The position numbers and the translations under genes were made by a program. From positions 1 to 51,590 of the IMG/VR virus record IMGVR_UViG_3300044822_000051: a stretch of 51,590 bases of DNA; one strand, written 5' to 3'. Positions within the stretch are counted from its first letter, which is position 1; the number at the start of each line of letters is the position of its first letter. Shown here in pieces: positions 21,871-30,454 of this stretch. The notes under the pieces were generated by a model. It was not told the origin of the DNA, made no database searches, and saw only the letters and a program-made list of their open reading frames with translations. This stretch comes from a virus.

Positions 21871-23499
21871 ATGCGTATCCTAGCCAAACTCCGTCGATTA
21901 TTTGCCCGCATTCGGGCCGCATTTCACGAGCCCCCTGCGCCGGCTGTAGCACCGCCCCCTCCCGAGCCGCCACGCATTCCGTGGGACTATCTAATATCCC
22001 GTCTTAAGCAGCCTGAGGAACCCCCGAGGCGTGAGCTGCAGCTCCCGCAACTATTGCCCGGCGTACGCCCCGCCAAGCTTCCTAGCGCCAGTGAGGTGGT
22101 GCTCGCCCTGGATTCAGCGGGCAACCAAGAGCCGATGGCCACGGACGCTATGCCCGCCTCGTGGGGCTATACGGGCAATGGCACCCTTGGCCCAGGGCTC
22201 GCGTTTCTCGGGTTCCCGTACCTCGCCGAGCTGACCCAAATCAGCGAGTACCGCATACCGGCGGAGACACTGTCTACGGAGATGACTCGCACTTGGGTCA
22301 AGCTGAAGAACAAGGGCAAGAAGAAGTTAGACGACAAGATAGCGGAAATCACGCAAGCCTTCGAAGATTTCAAGTTGCGTGACGTGTTCCGCGAAGCCGC
22401 ACTCAAGACTGAAGAGTTTGGCCGTGCGCATGTGGCCATCAACATCAAAGGCCAAGATAGCGATATAACGCGCCAATTGCCGCTGACCAAGATCCAGAAA
22501 GGTACGCTGTTAGGTTTCAAATGCATTGAGCCTTATTGGCTCACGCCCTACTCGTGGAATTCCACGCGCCCGCGCGATGCGGATTTCTACAAACCTCAGT
22601 CATGGTTCGAAATGGGCAAGAAAACCCATGCGAGCCGCTACCTGACGTTTATCTTTCGCGAAGTGCCGGATCTGTTGAAACCAGCGTATGACTTCGCAGG
22701 TATCAGCATTACTCAGCTTATGATGCCTTACGTACAACGTTGGTTGCGTACGGCAAAGAACGTCAATGATCTAATCAACATTTTTTCAATTGTTACGTTG
22801 GCCACCGATTTGCAGACTATGCTGCAAGCGCCAGATGACTCCCCCGAGAGTCTAATGGGCCGGTTAAGAGCGTTTACAGCAGCCCGCGACAATCGCGGTG
22901 CCATGGTCATCAACAAGGACACGGAAGAACTGTCCGTTAATGACGTATCGCTCGGCTCGCTGGACAAGCTGCAAGCTCAGTCTCAGGAGCATATGGCCAC
23001 GCCGGCCCGTATGCCGCTGATCAAGTTTTTCGGCATCACGCCCACGGGGCTCAATGCGACTAGCGAAGGTGAGTTTCAGAGCTGGTACGACTACGTTAAG
23101 TCGCTGCAGGTGTTGGGATACGGGCCGCACCTTGAACGTGCGCTAGAGCTGGTCCAAATGCATCTCTATGGCGAAGTTGACCCGGATATCACCTATGAAT
23201 TCCTATCACTGTACGAGCCCACGCCTAAGGAAGAGGGTGAAATGCGCAAGGCGGACGCTGAACGGGATAGCGTGTATTTGGATAAAAGCGTCGTATCGCC
23301 TGATGAGGTTAGAGAGAAATTGCGCATAGATCCAAAGAGCGGCTATGGCGATTTGGAGGGCGACGCGCCACCTCCACCGGAGCAGGCGGAATTTGAGCTG
23401 GGCGAGAAAGGCGCTGAATCGGCGCATGGTCGCAGTGAAGAGTCAGCCGAGAACGCCCATGAGCGGCAATTGGAAATACAGACGACGGAGGGTGAGTGA
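21871..23499 (+). CDS. Portal protein (DUF1073-like)
   Basis: 542 residues. The body fits the DUF1073 portal group: AELTQISEYRIPAETLSTEM, then LRDVFREAALKTEEFGRAHV, DNRGAMVINKDTEELSVNDV, ARMPLIKFFGITPTGLNATS and EGEFQSWYDYVKSLQ. The N-terminal 80 residues are Pro-rich and the C-terminal 60 acidic, as usual. Forms the dodecameric ring at the head vertex through which DNA enters. Its stop overlaps the next ATG (TGATG). Confidence 0.9.
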   Translation: MRILAKLRRLFARIRAAFHEPPAPAVAPPPPEPPRIPWDYLISRLKQPEEPPRRELQLPQLLPGVRPAKLPSASEVVLALDSAGNQEPMATDAMPASWGYTGNGTLGPGLAFLGFPYLAELTQISEYRIPAETLSTEMTRTWVKLKNKGKKKLDDKIAEITQAFEDFKLRDVFREAALKTEEFGRAHVAINIKGQDSDITRQLPLTKIQKGTLLGFKCIEPYWLTPYSWNSTRPRDADFYKPQSWFEMGKKTHASRYLTFIFREVPDLLKPAYDFAGISITQLMMPYVQRWLRTAKNVNDLINIFSIVTLATDLQTMLQAPDDSPESLMGRLRAFTAARDNRGAMVINKDTEELSVNDVSLGSLDKLQAQSQEHMATPARMPLIKFFGITPTGLNATSEGEFQSWYDYVKSLQVLGYGPHLERALELVQMHLYGEVDPDITYEFLSLYEPTPKEEGEMRKADAERDSVYLDKSVVSPDEVREKLRIDPKSGYGDLEGDAPPPPEQAEFELGEKGAESAHGRSEESAENAHERQLEIQTTEGE

Positions 23500-24257
23500 T
23501 GCCGCTCAGTTCAGGTAAATCTAAAGGCGCGTTCAAACACAACATCGAAGTCGAGGTTGCTGCAGGTAAGCCGCAAAAGCAAGCCGTGGCGATAGCCTAC
23601 AGCAAGCGCGGCGAGGATGAGTTTGAAGTTGAGACGGAAGACTGCGAAATTGAGATGGATGCGCTATTCGAGCCTACGCCATCGGAAGAAATAGCGCACG
23701 ATTCGTTGCCTCAGCTCGTATTTGACCGTTCGTTGCGTCACAAGGACGTTGACGGGCGATTACACGTACGGGACTGCAACATCTCAAAAGCCAACATTTG
23801 CCCCTACCTGGGCCATGAAATACCGGACCACGAACGGCTGGGCCTTGAGCCGGATCGGGTGTATTACCTGTATCGCGACGCCGCGGCTCTGTGTGCGGCA
23901 GCTCCCACGGCTGAGCGCGTGCCGCTCATGATGCGCCACGTCTCCAGTACGGCGCTGAGCCCGCAGAAGGAAACAATCATCGGGTGCGTCTCCAACGTAC
24001 GCTGGCGTCCGCCCTACCTCGTGGCGGATCTGACCGTATGGGACGCTGTTGGAATTGAGGCTATTGAGTCAGAGCGGCAGCAGGAGCTATCGCCCGGTTA
24101 CCGGTATATGCCCGTCATGGAGTCAGGCGTACTGGAAGGCGAACGGTTTGATGGGCGCATGTCTGCACCCATCATTTTTAACCACGTGGCAATTGTTGAC
24201 ACCGGGCGCACAGGGCCAGACGTTGTGGTGAATGATTCAGTTCCCGCAAGCGTGTAA
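23499..24257 (+). CDS. DUF2213 prohead protease-like protein
   Basis: 252 residues from ATG 23499. Residues 1-40 (PLSSGKSKGAFKHNIEVEVA then GKPQKQAVAIAYSKRG) are a short module often found in front of or beside phage head genes. From about 75: LVFDRSLRHKDVDGRLHVRD, ISKANICPYLGHEIPDHERL, ELSPGYRYMP and IIFNHVAIVDTGRTGPDV, the DUF2213 signature including the NHVA histidine segment. Probably processes head proteins. Family members are usually longer with a scaffold region; here the gene stops at 24257 before an insertion, and 25401-26204 may be the missing part. Confidence 0.85.
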   Translation: MPLSSGKSKGAFKHNIEVEVAAGKPQKQAVAIAYSKRGEDEFEVETEDCEIEMDALFEPTPSEEIAHDSLPQLVFDRSLRHKDVDGRLHVRDCNISKANICPYLGHEIPDHERLGLEPDRVYYLYRDAAALCAAAPTAERVPLMMRHVSSTALSPQKETIIGCVSNVRWRPPYLVADLTVWDAVGIEAIESERQQELSPGYRYMPVMESGVLEGERFDGRMSAPIIFNHVAIVDTGRTGPDVVVNDSVPASV

Positions 24258-24294
24258 TTGCGTTCTGAAGATTGGGGACTTATATACATGACTC

Positions 24295-24540
24295 CCCTTG
24301 ACTTCTGCGAGGGAGAAGTCCGCTTGGTTCGTCCTGCATCGGTTGCGTGAGGCGTGCGGCGATGAATTGCCGAAGCTGTCCGGCATCGTCGAGATTGACG
24401 AGACCTACATCGGCGGCAAAGAGGGGAACAAACGCGAGCGCAAGAAGCTCAAGGCTGGACGCTCTATTCTCGAGGCGGCCTGCCGTCGCGTATCGACGGA
24501 AAGAAGATCACCGGTTGTTACCCATTTCGCGCTAACCTAA
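24295..24540 (+). pseudogene. Remnant of an IS1595 (ISXO2-like) transposase
   Basis: The frame gives EKSAWFVLHRLREACGDELP, then GIVEIDETYIGGKEGN and KKLKAGR, the helix-turn-helix end and first catalytic D region of ISXO2-type DDE transposases. It has no proper start (a stop lies just upstream in frame), and after about 24460 the homology breaks off, so both ends of an enzyme of about 300 residues are missing. No terminal inverted repeats found. It lies exactly between the DUF2213 protease and the minus-strand cassette, marking a past insertion. Confidence 0.82.
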
Positions 24541-25096
24541 CTAAGTAGTCTGCAAACGACGTGGGTGTAATGTGAGTCTCTTTGTCATTGAGTCTCGGTA
24601 AAAGCCGGTTGCCCGTATGCACGCCGCCGCCGATTTGATGCGAGCCGCGCGGACGATCCTCGTTAAACGGCAGGGGCGTGGCGTCCCCCACGTATAGCAG
24701 CCATGTGCGTTTGGCGGCTTTATGCCCGTAGGCGCTTTGCCAAACTTCCGCAACCCACTCTTTCTCGTTTACGCGGCTCCAGCCGGTGCCTACGGGCTTT
24801 TGCAACCCGAACGCGCCCCAAGCTATTGAGAACGCAGGGTGCTCAAGAACGCCGCCGTAGAGGCGCACAGCGCCAAGCGCCGCTTTGAAACACCCGCCGT
24901 CGTCGCCGACTTTCGCGCCCCATCGGCGTTCGTTCATGCGGGCCATGCCACACCAACGTCCGCAAGGGGGGTGTGCCACCACGCGGTTTGGCCCCGCGTA
25001 GTTACGTGCGTCGCGTTTCTCATCCCAACAATCGACGCCGGCCATTTTCGGGTACGGCCCGTTAGGATCAATGTAGAGAGCAGATATATTAATCAT
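24518..25096 (-). CDS. DNA methylase-like protein with PPC motif
   Basis: 192 residues. VVAHPPCGRW (about 38-47) and GGVLEHPAFSIAW (about 80-92) recall motif IV (PC) and the following ENV-like motif of cytosine-C5 methylases; later GTGWSRVNEKEWVAEVWQSA, GHKAAKRTWLLYVG. A phage family of this shape is often labelled methyltransferase, but a SAM-binding FxGxG motif is not seen, so activity is uncertain. ATG at 25096 has no good ribosome site. It is the distal gene of the cassette under operator 10. Its start may be coupled to the upstream gene, 32 bases away. Confidence 0.65.
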   Translation of the reverse strand: MINISALYIDPNGPYPKMAGVDCWDEKRDARNYAGPNRVVAHPPCGRWCGMARMNERRWGAKVGDDGGCFKAALGAVRLYGGVLEHPAFSIAWGAFGLQKPVGTGWSRVNEKEWVAEVWQSAYGHKAAKRTWLLYVGDATPLPFNEDRPRGSHQIGGGVHTGNRLLPRLNDKETHITPTSFADYLVRLARNG

Positions 25097-25128
25097 TGGA
25101 TGTCAAGCGGATAAGCATGGTTAGTTGG

Positions 25129-25311
25129 TCAGGTGAATTCGGGTTCGAAACCGTGTTGGCGGGCGCGGAACAATTCGTCTTGATCATTGTCAGACATGCC
25201 TTGCCACGCCCAATAGACGTTGTGCATCCAATCTCCGCGACGATTTTCCTTAGCGCCGAGTTCGTTGCACTGCTGCATGACGCGGCTATCGGTCTGTTCT
25301 GATGTCGTCAT
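25129..25311 (-). CDS. 60-residue hypothetical protein under operator 10
   Basis: MTTSEQTDSRVMQQCNELGA at the start, GGGAG seven bases before the ATG, charged and helical (AWQGMSDNDQDELFRARQHG). First gene after the promoter at 25346-25374. No family recognised. Confidence 0.65.
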   Translation of the reverse strand: MTTSEQTDSRVMQQCNELGAKENRRGDWMHNVYWAWQGMSDNDQDELFRARQHGFEPEFT

Positions 25312-25345
25312 TTTTCATCTCCCGTTCGGTTATTCAGTGAGCCCC

Positions 25346-25374
25346 ACTTTACTGACCCTTTCGTCAGCTTGCAA
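25346..25374 (-). promoter_or_regulatory. Promoter with operator 10 (25351-25368)
   Basis: Minus strand TTGCAA, 17 bp, TAAAGT. The site ACTGACCCTTTCGTCAGC keeps the TGAC-N6-GTCA core with a changed centre. Just to its right lies the plus-strand TTTGACATAAT motif, so the region is divergent. Confidence 0.7.
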
Positions 25375-25381
25375 GGCCCGA

Positions 25382-25411
25382 TTTGACATAATGCAGCCAC
25401 GTGGAAATACT
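25382..25411 (+). promoter_or_regulatory. TTTGACATAAT motif before the scaffold-like gene
   Basis: Same 11-base element as before portal. Here TTGACA (25383-25388), 17 bp and AATACT (25406-25411) can also be read as an ordinary promoter, in which case translation would begin at the GTG of 25452. Confidence 0.45.
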
Positions 25412-26204
25412 CCGAATTACATATGTCCTATCTCATCAGGAATTACACCCCGTGAAGCTAGCCGCTGTTATCGACGTGATTGCGCCGTTTTTGGCGACGG
25501 ACAAGAAACCGGCTGATGTACAAAAGGCCATCTTGGCGGCAGACAAAAAGGCGAAGGATGCAGCGGGTTCGGGCCTGGGCTCACGTGAGCTCGAGGAGAG
25601 TGACCGGCCCGGCGCGAAGGATGCCGCCATGGACGCGCGTGAAGCAGCGTGTGATGAGCGCGAAGAGACCATGGACGCGGCTGAGGAAAAGGCTGACGCG
25701 GGCAAGGAAGACAAGGAAGCCAAGGACCGCAAAGCGGCCCGCGACAAGCGCGCCAAAGACCGCGCTGACCGGAAAATGGGCCGTGATAAGGCCGCAAGGG
25801 ACCGCAATGACGATCCCGAACACACAAATGATGAGAATTTTATGGAAGGAGCCAACCCGTCCACGCCCGGCGGTAGCCGCGCAGGTGGCAAGACTGCGAT
25901 TGACTCGGGCGAGGCTGACCGGCGCATTGCGGCGGCGATTGCCGCGCGTGACGCGCTCCATGCGGCTCGCACCGATGTGCAGTCGATTCTCGGCGTGACT
26001 GCATTCGACAGCGCGGGCGCGACGTACGCCGCTGCGCTGAAGCACCTTGGCGTAGCGACGGACGGCATTCCCGAGAGTGCCTACGGCGCCATGCTCGCGC
26101 TGGCGCGCAAGAGCGCGGCCCAGGCGCAGCCTACCGGCGCATCGGATGCCGCCACCGTGGCGACCATGTCCACCCTTATTCCCGGCTACGGCCGACTGCG
26201 TTAA
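25401..26204 (+). CDS. Scaffold-like protein, possible split-off C-terminus of the DUF2213 protease
   Basis: 267 residues from GTG 25401; an internal GTG at 25452 has AGGA at good spacing and gives VKLAAVIDVIAPFLATDKKP, text like the start of the C-terminal part in longer DUF2213 proteins. The centre is highly charged (EEKADAGKEDKEAKDRKAAR), as in scaffolds. The C-terminus (TAFDSAGATYAAALKHLGVA) resembles the end of those fused proteases. Likely guides capsid assembly. Separated from the protease by 1.1 kb of insertion. The split is an inference. Confidence 0.7.
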   Translation: MEILRITYVLSHQELHPVKLAAVIDVIAPFLATDKKPADVQKAILAADKKAKDAAGSGLGSRELEESDRPGAKDAAMDAREAACDEREETMDAAEEKADAGKEDKEAKDRKAARDKRAKDRADRKMGRDKAARDRNDDPEHTNDENFMEGANPSTPGGSRAGGKTAIDSGEADRRIAAAIAARDALHAARTDVQSILGVTAFDSAGATYAAALKHLGVATDGIPESAYGAMLALARKSAAQAQPTGASDAATVATMSTLIPGYGRLR

Positions 26205-26219
26205 TCGGAGCTGCTCTAC

Positions 26220-27359
26220 ATGCCTTTTCAAAGCGTAATCAACAATCAGCAGGCTCCCGCCGTACAGGGCGATTTCGCCAGCACTAACCCGTTTGCCTCA
26301 GTGCTCGCTGGCCAAGGTGCGCTTGTTGCGCCGGCTGGTGGTTTGATTGTAGGCAACTTTTTCTGGGTTGGCCCCACTGGCCAGTGCTCGCAGTCCTACG
26401 TCGCCGGCTACCAAATCGCGTTCTTAGGCCGCAACGAACAGGCCCTGATTACCGCGTTCCTGGGCGAGACCAGCCTCGTGGTCCCGGCGGGATTTATGAT
26501 CACAGGTTTCAATGAGGGTGACTTTTGGGCCAAGTTCCCGAATGGCGCCACTGTTGGGCAGAATGTGTACGCGGATCCGAACGACGGCACGCCGCTGGCT
26601 GGCGCGACTGCGCCCGGTCTGGCGTCGGGCACTGCTACGGGCGGATTCACTGGCACGGCGACAGTCGTAGCGGCATCCACCACGCTAACGGTTGCATCTG
26701 CTACGTCGGGCATTTTGTCGCCCGGCGACACGGTTACCCTGACCGGCGTTCCCGCAAACACCACAATTGTACAGCAGCTTACCGGCACGCCGGGCAAAGT
26801 TGGCACCTATCAAATGTCCGTGGCGGCTACCACGACGGAAGCTAGTGCGGAAGCCATCACTGGTAGCTCGTCACTGATCCTAGTGGGTACGGTTACTCAG
26901 GCAGGTTTCACGGCTGGCGACTCGGTCACGGGTACCGGTGTTGGGGCGGGCACTACTCTGACAGGTCAGGCTACCCCGTTCTCGGGCGTCGCAACACTGG
27001 CCACCAACACTACGTTGGTTATTACGTCGGTGCAGCCGAATACGGACTTGCTGCGCGTAGGCGCCACCGTGGTTGCGGCGGGCATTCCCTCGGGTACCAC
27101 GATTATTGCGCAGACTGCAGGCACCCCCGGCGGCATAGGCACATACACCCTTAGTGCGGCGTCCACGGTCACCGGTGCGGGTATCCCGATTACTACGGCT
27201 GACAGTGCGGGCGGCACAGGGCTGTATTCCGCCAACATCACTCAGGAATTTACCTCGGCGACGATTACAGCCGCGGGTACCGCCCAGACGACGCCCTTTA
27301 AGGTCCGTGGCACGTACAGCCCGCTCGCGAATGAGCTGGGCATCATCAGCACGAACTAA
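26220..27359 (+). CDS. Capsid decoration/cement protein with beta repeats
   Basis: 379 residues. The N-domain (about 1-130) reads VGNFFWVGPTGQCSQSYVAG, GFMITGFNEGDFWAKFPNGA and VYADPNDG, a structural cement type common next to capsid genes. It is followed by two copies of a beta domain of about 75 residues (VSPGDTVTLTGVP-like, then TTIVQQLTGTPGKVGTYQMS and TTIIAQTAGTPGGIGTYTLS). A third copy of the same domain occurs in the baseplate J-like protein. Probably sits on the capsid surface and may bind glycans. Confidence 0.8.
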   Translation: MPFQSVINNQQAPAVQGDFASTNPFASVLAGQGALVAPAGGLIVGNFFWVGPTGQCSQSYVAGYQIAFLGRNEQALITAFLGETSLVVPAGFMITGFNEGDFWAKFPNGATVGQNVYADPNDGTPLAGATAPGLASGTATGGFTGTATVVAASTTLTVASATSGILSPGDTVTLTGVPANTTIVQQLTGTPGKVGTYQMSVAATTTEASAEAITGSSSLILVGTVTQAGFTAGDSVTGTGVGAGTTLTGQATPFSGVATLATNTTLVITSVQPNTDLLRVGATVVAAGIPSGTTIIAQTAGTPGGIGTYTLSAASTVTGAGIPITTADSAGGTGLYSANITQEFTSATITAAGTAQTTPFKVRGTYSPLANELGIISTN

Positions 27360-27397
27360 CACCGGCCAATAGCACCCGAGAGATTACGGAACTCATT

Positions 27398-28435
27398 ATG
27401 CAGCGAATCGCACTCGATCACGTGGACCTTGGCCGGCGATACGGCATTCACTTTATGCAGGACGGCGTCCGGGAATTGTCCGGCCTGTCCTTCATGGACC
27501 CGAGTTCCGCGTATGACGCACAGCCCGCATTGGTGACCACGGCCAACAGCGGCGTGCCCAGCCTGTTCACCACGTACGTAGATCCGCGGGTGATCGAAGT
27601 ATTGGTGCGCCCGACCAAGGCAGCCGAGCTGTATGGTGAGCAGAAAAAGGGCACGTGGGTATCCGACACCATCATGTTCCTGATGGCTGAGCGGACGGGC
27701 TTGGTCTCCAGTTACGGTGACTTCAGCAACGATGGCATGTCAAATGCCAACGTGCAATTCCCGCAGCGCCAGAGCTACCACTATCAGACCAACACTCGTT
27801 GGGGCCAGCGCGAACTTGCGCGCATGGCTGAAGCCAAGATTGACTGGGCCAATCAGGTCAACATGGGCTCGGTGCTGGCACTGAATAAGTACCAGAATTT
27901 GACCTACCTGTACGGCGTGGCCGGTTTGCAGTGCTACGGTGGCACTAATGACCCGTCGCTGCCTGCGCCTATCGCGCCCACGAGCTCGTGGTTTGGCGCC
28001 GACGCGGCGGTCATCTATGGCGACATGCTCCGTCTGGTGCAGGAAGCGATTGCCCAGGGCAACGGCCTGATTGACGCGGAGTCGCCGTTCCGATTGGGTA
28101 TCAGCCCCGGCAACGTGACCAACTTCAACAACACGACCCAGTACAACGTCAACGTGTTCGACCAGTTGAAAAAGAATTTTCCGAACATGAAAATCATCAC
28201 CATTCCCGAGTTCGCGGTGAATGGCGGTGGTGGCGTAACGGGCGGCACTGAGCTGGTACAGCTTATTTGCGAAGGTATCGAAGGCCAGCCGACGTGTACG
28301 GCGGCGTTTACCGAAAAAATGCGCTCGCATGCGATGATTACGAAAACCAGCTCGTGGGAACAGAAGAAGTCTCAGGGCACCTGGGGCGTTATTATCTGGC
28401 TGCCTGTCGCCATCGCGCAAATGTACGGAGCGTAA
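27398..28435 (+). CDS. Major capsid protein (DUF2184-like)
   Basis: 345 residues. Text such as SLFTTYVDPRVIEVLVRPTK, AAELYGEQKKGTWVSDTIMF, FPQRQSYHYQTNTRWGQREL and MRSHAMITKTSSWEQKKSQG fits the HK97-fold capsid group that accompanies DUF1073 portals. No long delta-domain is needed given a separate scaffold. Builds the head shell. Residues 147-159 (KIDWANQVNMGSV) recur in the coiled-coil protein at 21081-21833. Confidence 0.9.
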   Translation: MQRIALDHVDLGRRYGIHFMQDGVRELSGLSFMDPSSAYDAQPALVTTANSGVPSLFTTYVDPRVIEVLVRPTKAAELYGEQKKGTWVSDTIMFLMAERTGLVSSYGDFSNDGMSNANVQFPQRQSYHYQTNTRWGQRELARMAEAKIDWANQVNMGSVLALNKYQNLTYLYGVAGLQCYGGTNDPSLPAPIAPTSSWFGADAAVIYGDMLRLVQEAIAQGNGLIDAESPFRLGISPGNVTNFNNTTQYNVNVFDQLKKNFPNMKIITIPEFAVNGGGGVTGGTELVQLICEGIEGQPTCTAAFTEKMRSHAMITKTSSWEQKKSQGTWGVIIWLPVAIAQMYGA

Positions 28436-28436
28436 C

Positions 28437-29000
28437 ATGTTGGCCCGCTACGGCGGGACGTTATACGAAGGCGCGTTTGCCTCACGGGTTCTAGGGCAGA
28501 ATCTTGAGACGCTCGCGCCTTTTGCGTCTTGTCCAGCCGGCGAAGGTGCGTGGCGGGCCGGCCAGGGCGGCATTTTGCAAGGCCGGTTTGGTTGGGGTGA
28601 TCCCAACACCGGCCTTGTGCTCAACACACAAATTACGCCGGCTGACGCATTAGGCATAATTATCCCCTTGCAGTCAGTCAATGGCGCCAATGGTGGCGTA
28701 GTAGGCGGCCCTGAGGCTTTAGGCGGCCGACAAGCTCAATGGACGTGGCAAACGTGGGATGCCGCCAACCGCGCGTGGAGGTTGCGAGCCGGGCTCGTGG
28801 CGACGCTGATGAGTGGTGGCAACTTCTGGCTGCGTTTTCCCGGTGGCGCAAATTACGGTGATCAGGTATATGTATCGTTGGCGGACGGTTCCGCCATTTC
28901 CGGGGGTCCTGCAACTGGGAGCCTGCCTACCCCATGGTGGGTTTGCGGAGATGGCAGTCCGGGCGCACTGACAGTTGTTTCATCAACCGCTTCATTCTGA
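28437..29000 (+). CDS. Second decoration protein, paralogue of the cement N-domain
   Basis: 187 residues starting one base after the capsid stop. GGILQGRFGWGDPNTGLVLN and GGNFWLRFPGGANYGDQVYV line up with GGLIVGNFFWVGPTGQ and GDFWAKFPNGATVGQNVYAD of the protein at 26220, showing the same fold without the beta repeats. Likely a minor cement or vertex protein. Confidence 0.72.
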   Translation: MLARYGGTLYEGAFASRVLGQNLETLAPFASCPAGEGAWRAGQGGILQGRFGWGDPNTGLVLNTQITPADALGIIIPLQSVNGANGGVVGGPEALGGRQAQWTWQTWDAANRAWRLRAGLVATLMSGGNFWLRFPGGANYGDQVYVSLADGSAISGGPATGSLPTPWWVCGDGSPGALTVVSSTASF

Positions 29001-29010
29001 GGTAAAAGTT

Positions 29011-29466
29011 ATGGCGGATGTAAGAGATGAAGTTATCACGATTGGGTGCCGATTGCCCAGCGGTTATAAGTTGGAAGTTGGGTACGAAGTCGCCACGAAG
29101 GTGGGTAACGGCCTTGCGACTCAGGTCCGTAAGTTGGACAGCTACCGGACATTTAAGCTCAAGGGTACCCACGAGCACACACGTGCGCAGCGATTGGCCA
29201 ACATCCAAGTGCCGTCCCTGCTGCGCCCCAAGCCGTTCATCAATCGTGACGTACCCAAGGCCTTGTGGGACGAGTGGAAACGCGTTCACGCCCGTTCGCC
29301 ATTGCTCACCAATGGCACACTGTTCGAGGTGAAACAGACCGACGACCGCGGCATTGCTGCCGCGACGCTGGACGCCATGGCGCACGACGCGCCGTTTGAG
29401 CCAATCGACCCATCAGTGCAAATGAAGGTTGGCGCCAAGGTCGAAAAAGCCAATTTCGAAGAGTAA
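29011..29466 (+). CDS. Hypothetical head protein
   Basis: 151 residues from ATG 29011 (GAGGT seven bases upstream), MADVRDEVITIGCRLPSGYK at the start. Location between capsid and neck genes, and its length, fit a small head protein seen in related gene orders. ARSPLLTNGTLFEVKQTDDR is the most conserved-looking part. Function unknown. Confidence 0.7.
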   Translation: MADVRDEVITIGCRLPSGYKLEVGYEVATKVGNGLATQVRKLDSYRTFKLKGTHEHTRAQRLANIQVPSLLRPKPFINRDVPKALWDEWKRVHARSPLLTNGTLFEVKQTDDRGIAAATLDAMAHDAPFEPIDPSVQMKVGAKVEKANFEE

Positions 29467-29471
29467 GGCCC

Positions 29472-29981
29472 ATGCCCGTAATTCCGTGCCCATCGCCTTG
29501 CCCTCAGCCTGTAATTGGCGTTGTTCAATTTTCAGCTCCTGAGTTCGTGGCGATTTGGCCGGAATTCGCAGGTATCGCCAACCCGGTAATGGCGAATCAG
29601 TTTACCGGTGCGCAGCTACTACTGAATAACTCGTGCGGCTCGCGCGTGCGGGATGCCAACACGCGGTTGTATCTGTTGTATCTGTTGACTGCGCATTTGA
29701 CGTTCTTGAACGCGGGCACAAATGACGGTGCGGGCAATGTTACGCCTGCGCCGGGCATTGTGGGCCGTATAGATAACGCTGCCGAGGGGTCGGTTAGCGT
29801 CGGTGCGGCGTATTCGTCCCAGGTGAGCCAGAGTGAAGCGTTTTTTATCCAAACGAAATATGGGGCGCAGTTTTGGCAGGAGACGGCGCAGTATCGCACG
29901 TTCCACTATGTTGGCGCTCCCGCATATGGACCCAATGCCCCCGGCTCACCTTGGCCTGGGGTGGGCGACTATGGATGGTAA
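29472..29981 (+). CDS. Head-tail connector, DUF4054-like
   Basis: 169 residues. FSAPEFVAIWPEFAGIANPV, LYLLTAHLTFLN and then SQSEAFFIQTKYGAQFWQET and YVGAP fit the DUF4054 family of head completion proteins (gp6-like adaptor). It extends the portal ring and links to the neck. Confidence 0.85.
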   Translation: MPVIPCPSPCPQPVIGVVQFSAPEFVAIWPEFAGIANPVMANQFTGAQLLLNNSCGSRVRDANTRLYLLYLLTAHLTFLNAGTNDGAGNVTPAPGIVGRIDNAAEGSVSVGAAYSSQVSQSEAFFIQTKYGAQFWQETAQYRTFHYVGAPAYGPNAPGSPWPGVGDYGW

Positions 29982-30454
29982 ATTACTCTTTCAGCGGCGG
30001 CTCGAAAATGAAGCTGGCTCTGCAACGAATTCAATCCAAGGTTGCGGGTGAAAGCCTCGTTCGTGTTGGGTTTCTTGAGAACGCCACTTATCCCGTAACC
30101 AGCGCAGTTAAGCAGGCGTTAGGCACCGCAACGCCGTTGCACGTGGCCACGGTGGCTTGGATGAATAACTTCGGCACAAGCCGCGCGAAGGCGCGTCCGT
30201 TTTTCTCCGACATGATTGACGAACAGTCCCCCACGTGGGGCAGTAAGATTGCCAACGGACTACGTGCTACAAATTACAACACAACTAAGACGCTCAGGCT
30301 GTTAGGTATTGATATAAGCGATGCGTTAGTGACCAAGATTCAAACTTGGCCCGCAGACAACGCACCGGCCACGGTGGCCAAAAAAGGATTTAACAAAGGT
30401 CTGATAGAGAGTGCCGTGATGGAGCGTAACGTCGATTACGAGGTGATCCGGTGA
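29975..30454 (+). CDS. Tail/neck completion protein
   Basis: 159 residues from ATG 29975 (overlapping the upstream stop as ATGGTAA). MVNYSFSGGSKMKLALQRIQ, VRVGFLENATYP, then TVAWMNNFGTSRAKARPFFS is the pattern of HK97 gp10-like or virion-morphogenesis-type completion proteins. A shorter start at 30008 exists but would lose the FSGG segment. Its stop overlaps the next gene. Confidence 0.75.
   Translation: MVNYSFSGGSKMKLALQRIQSKVAGESLVRVGFLENATYPVTSAVKQALGTATPLHVATVAWMNNFGTSRAKARPFFSDMIDEQSPTWGSKIANGLRATNYNTTKTLRLLGIDISDALVTKIQTWPADNAPATVAKKGFNKGLIESAVMERNVDYEVIR

Noticed and set aside
21871-23499. Acb1-type anti-CBASS enzyme, which is sometimes linked to DUF1073
   Set aside because: The protein has portal length and text, and I see no paired H-x-T catalytic motifs.
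25436-26068. Minus-strand frames over the scaffold-like gene
   Set aside because: Ala/Ser/Arg-rich shadows of a charged coding sequence; no independent signals.
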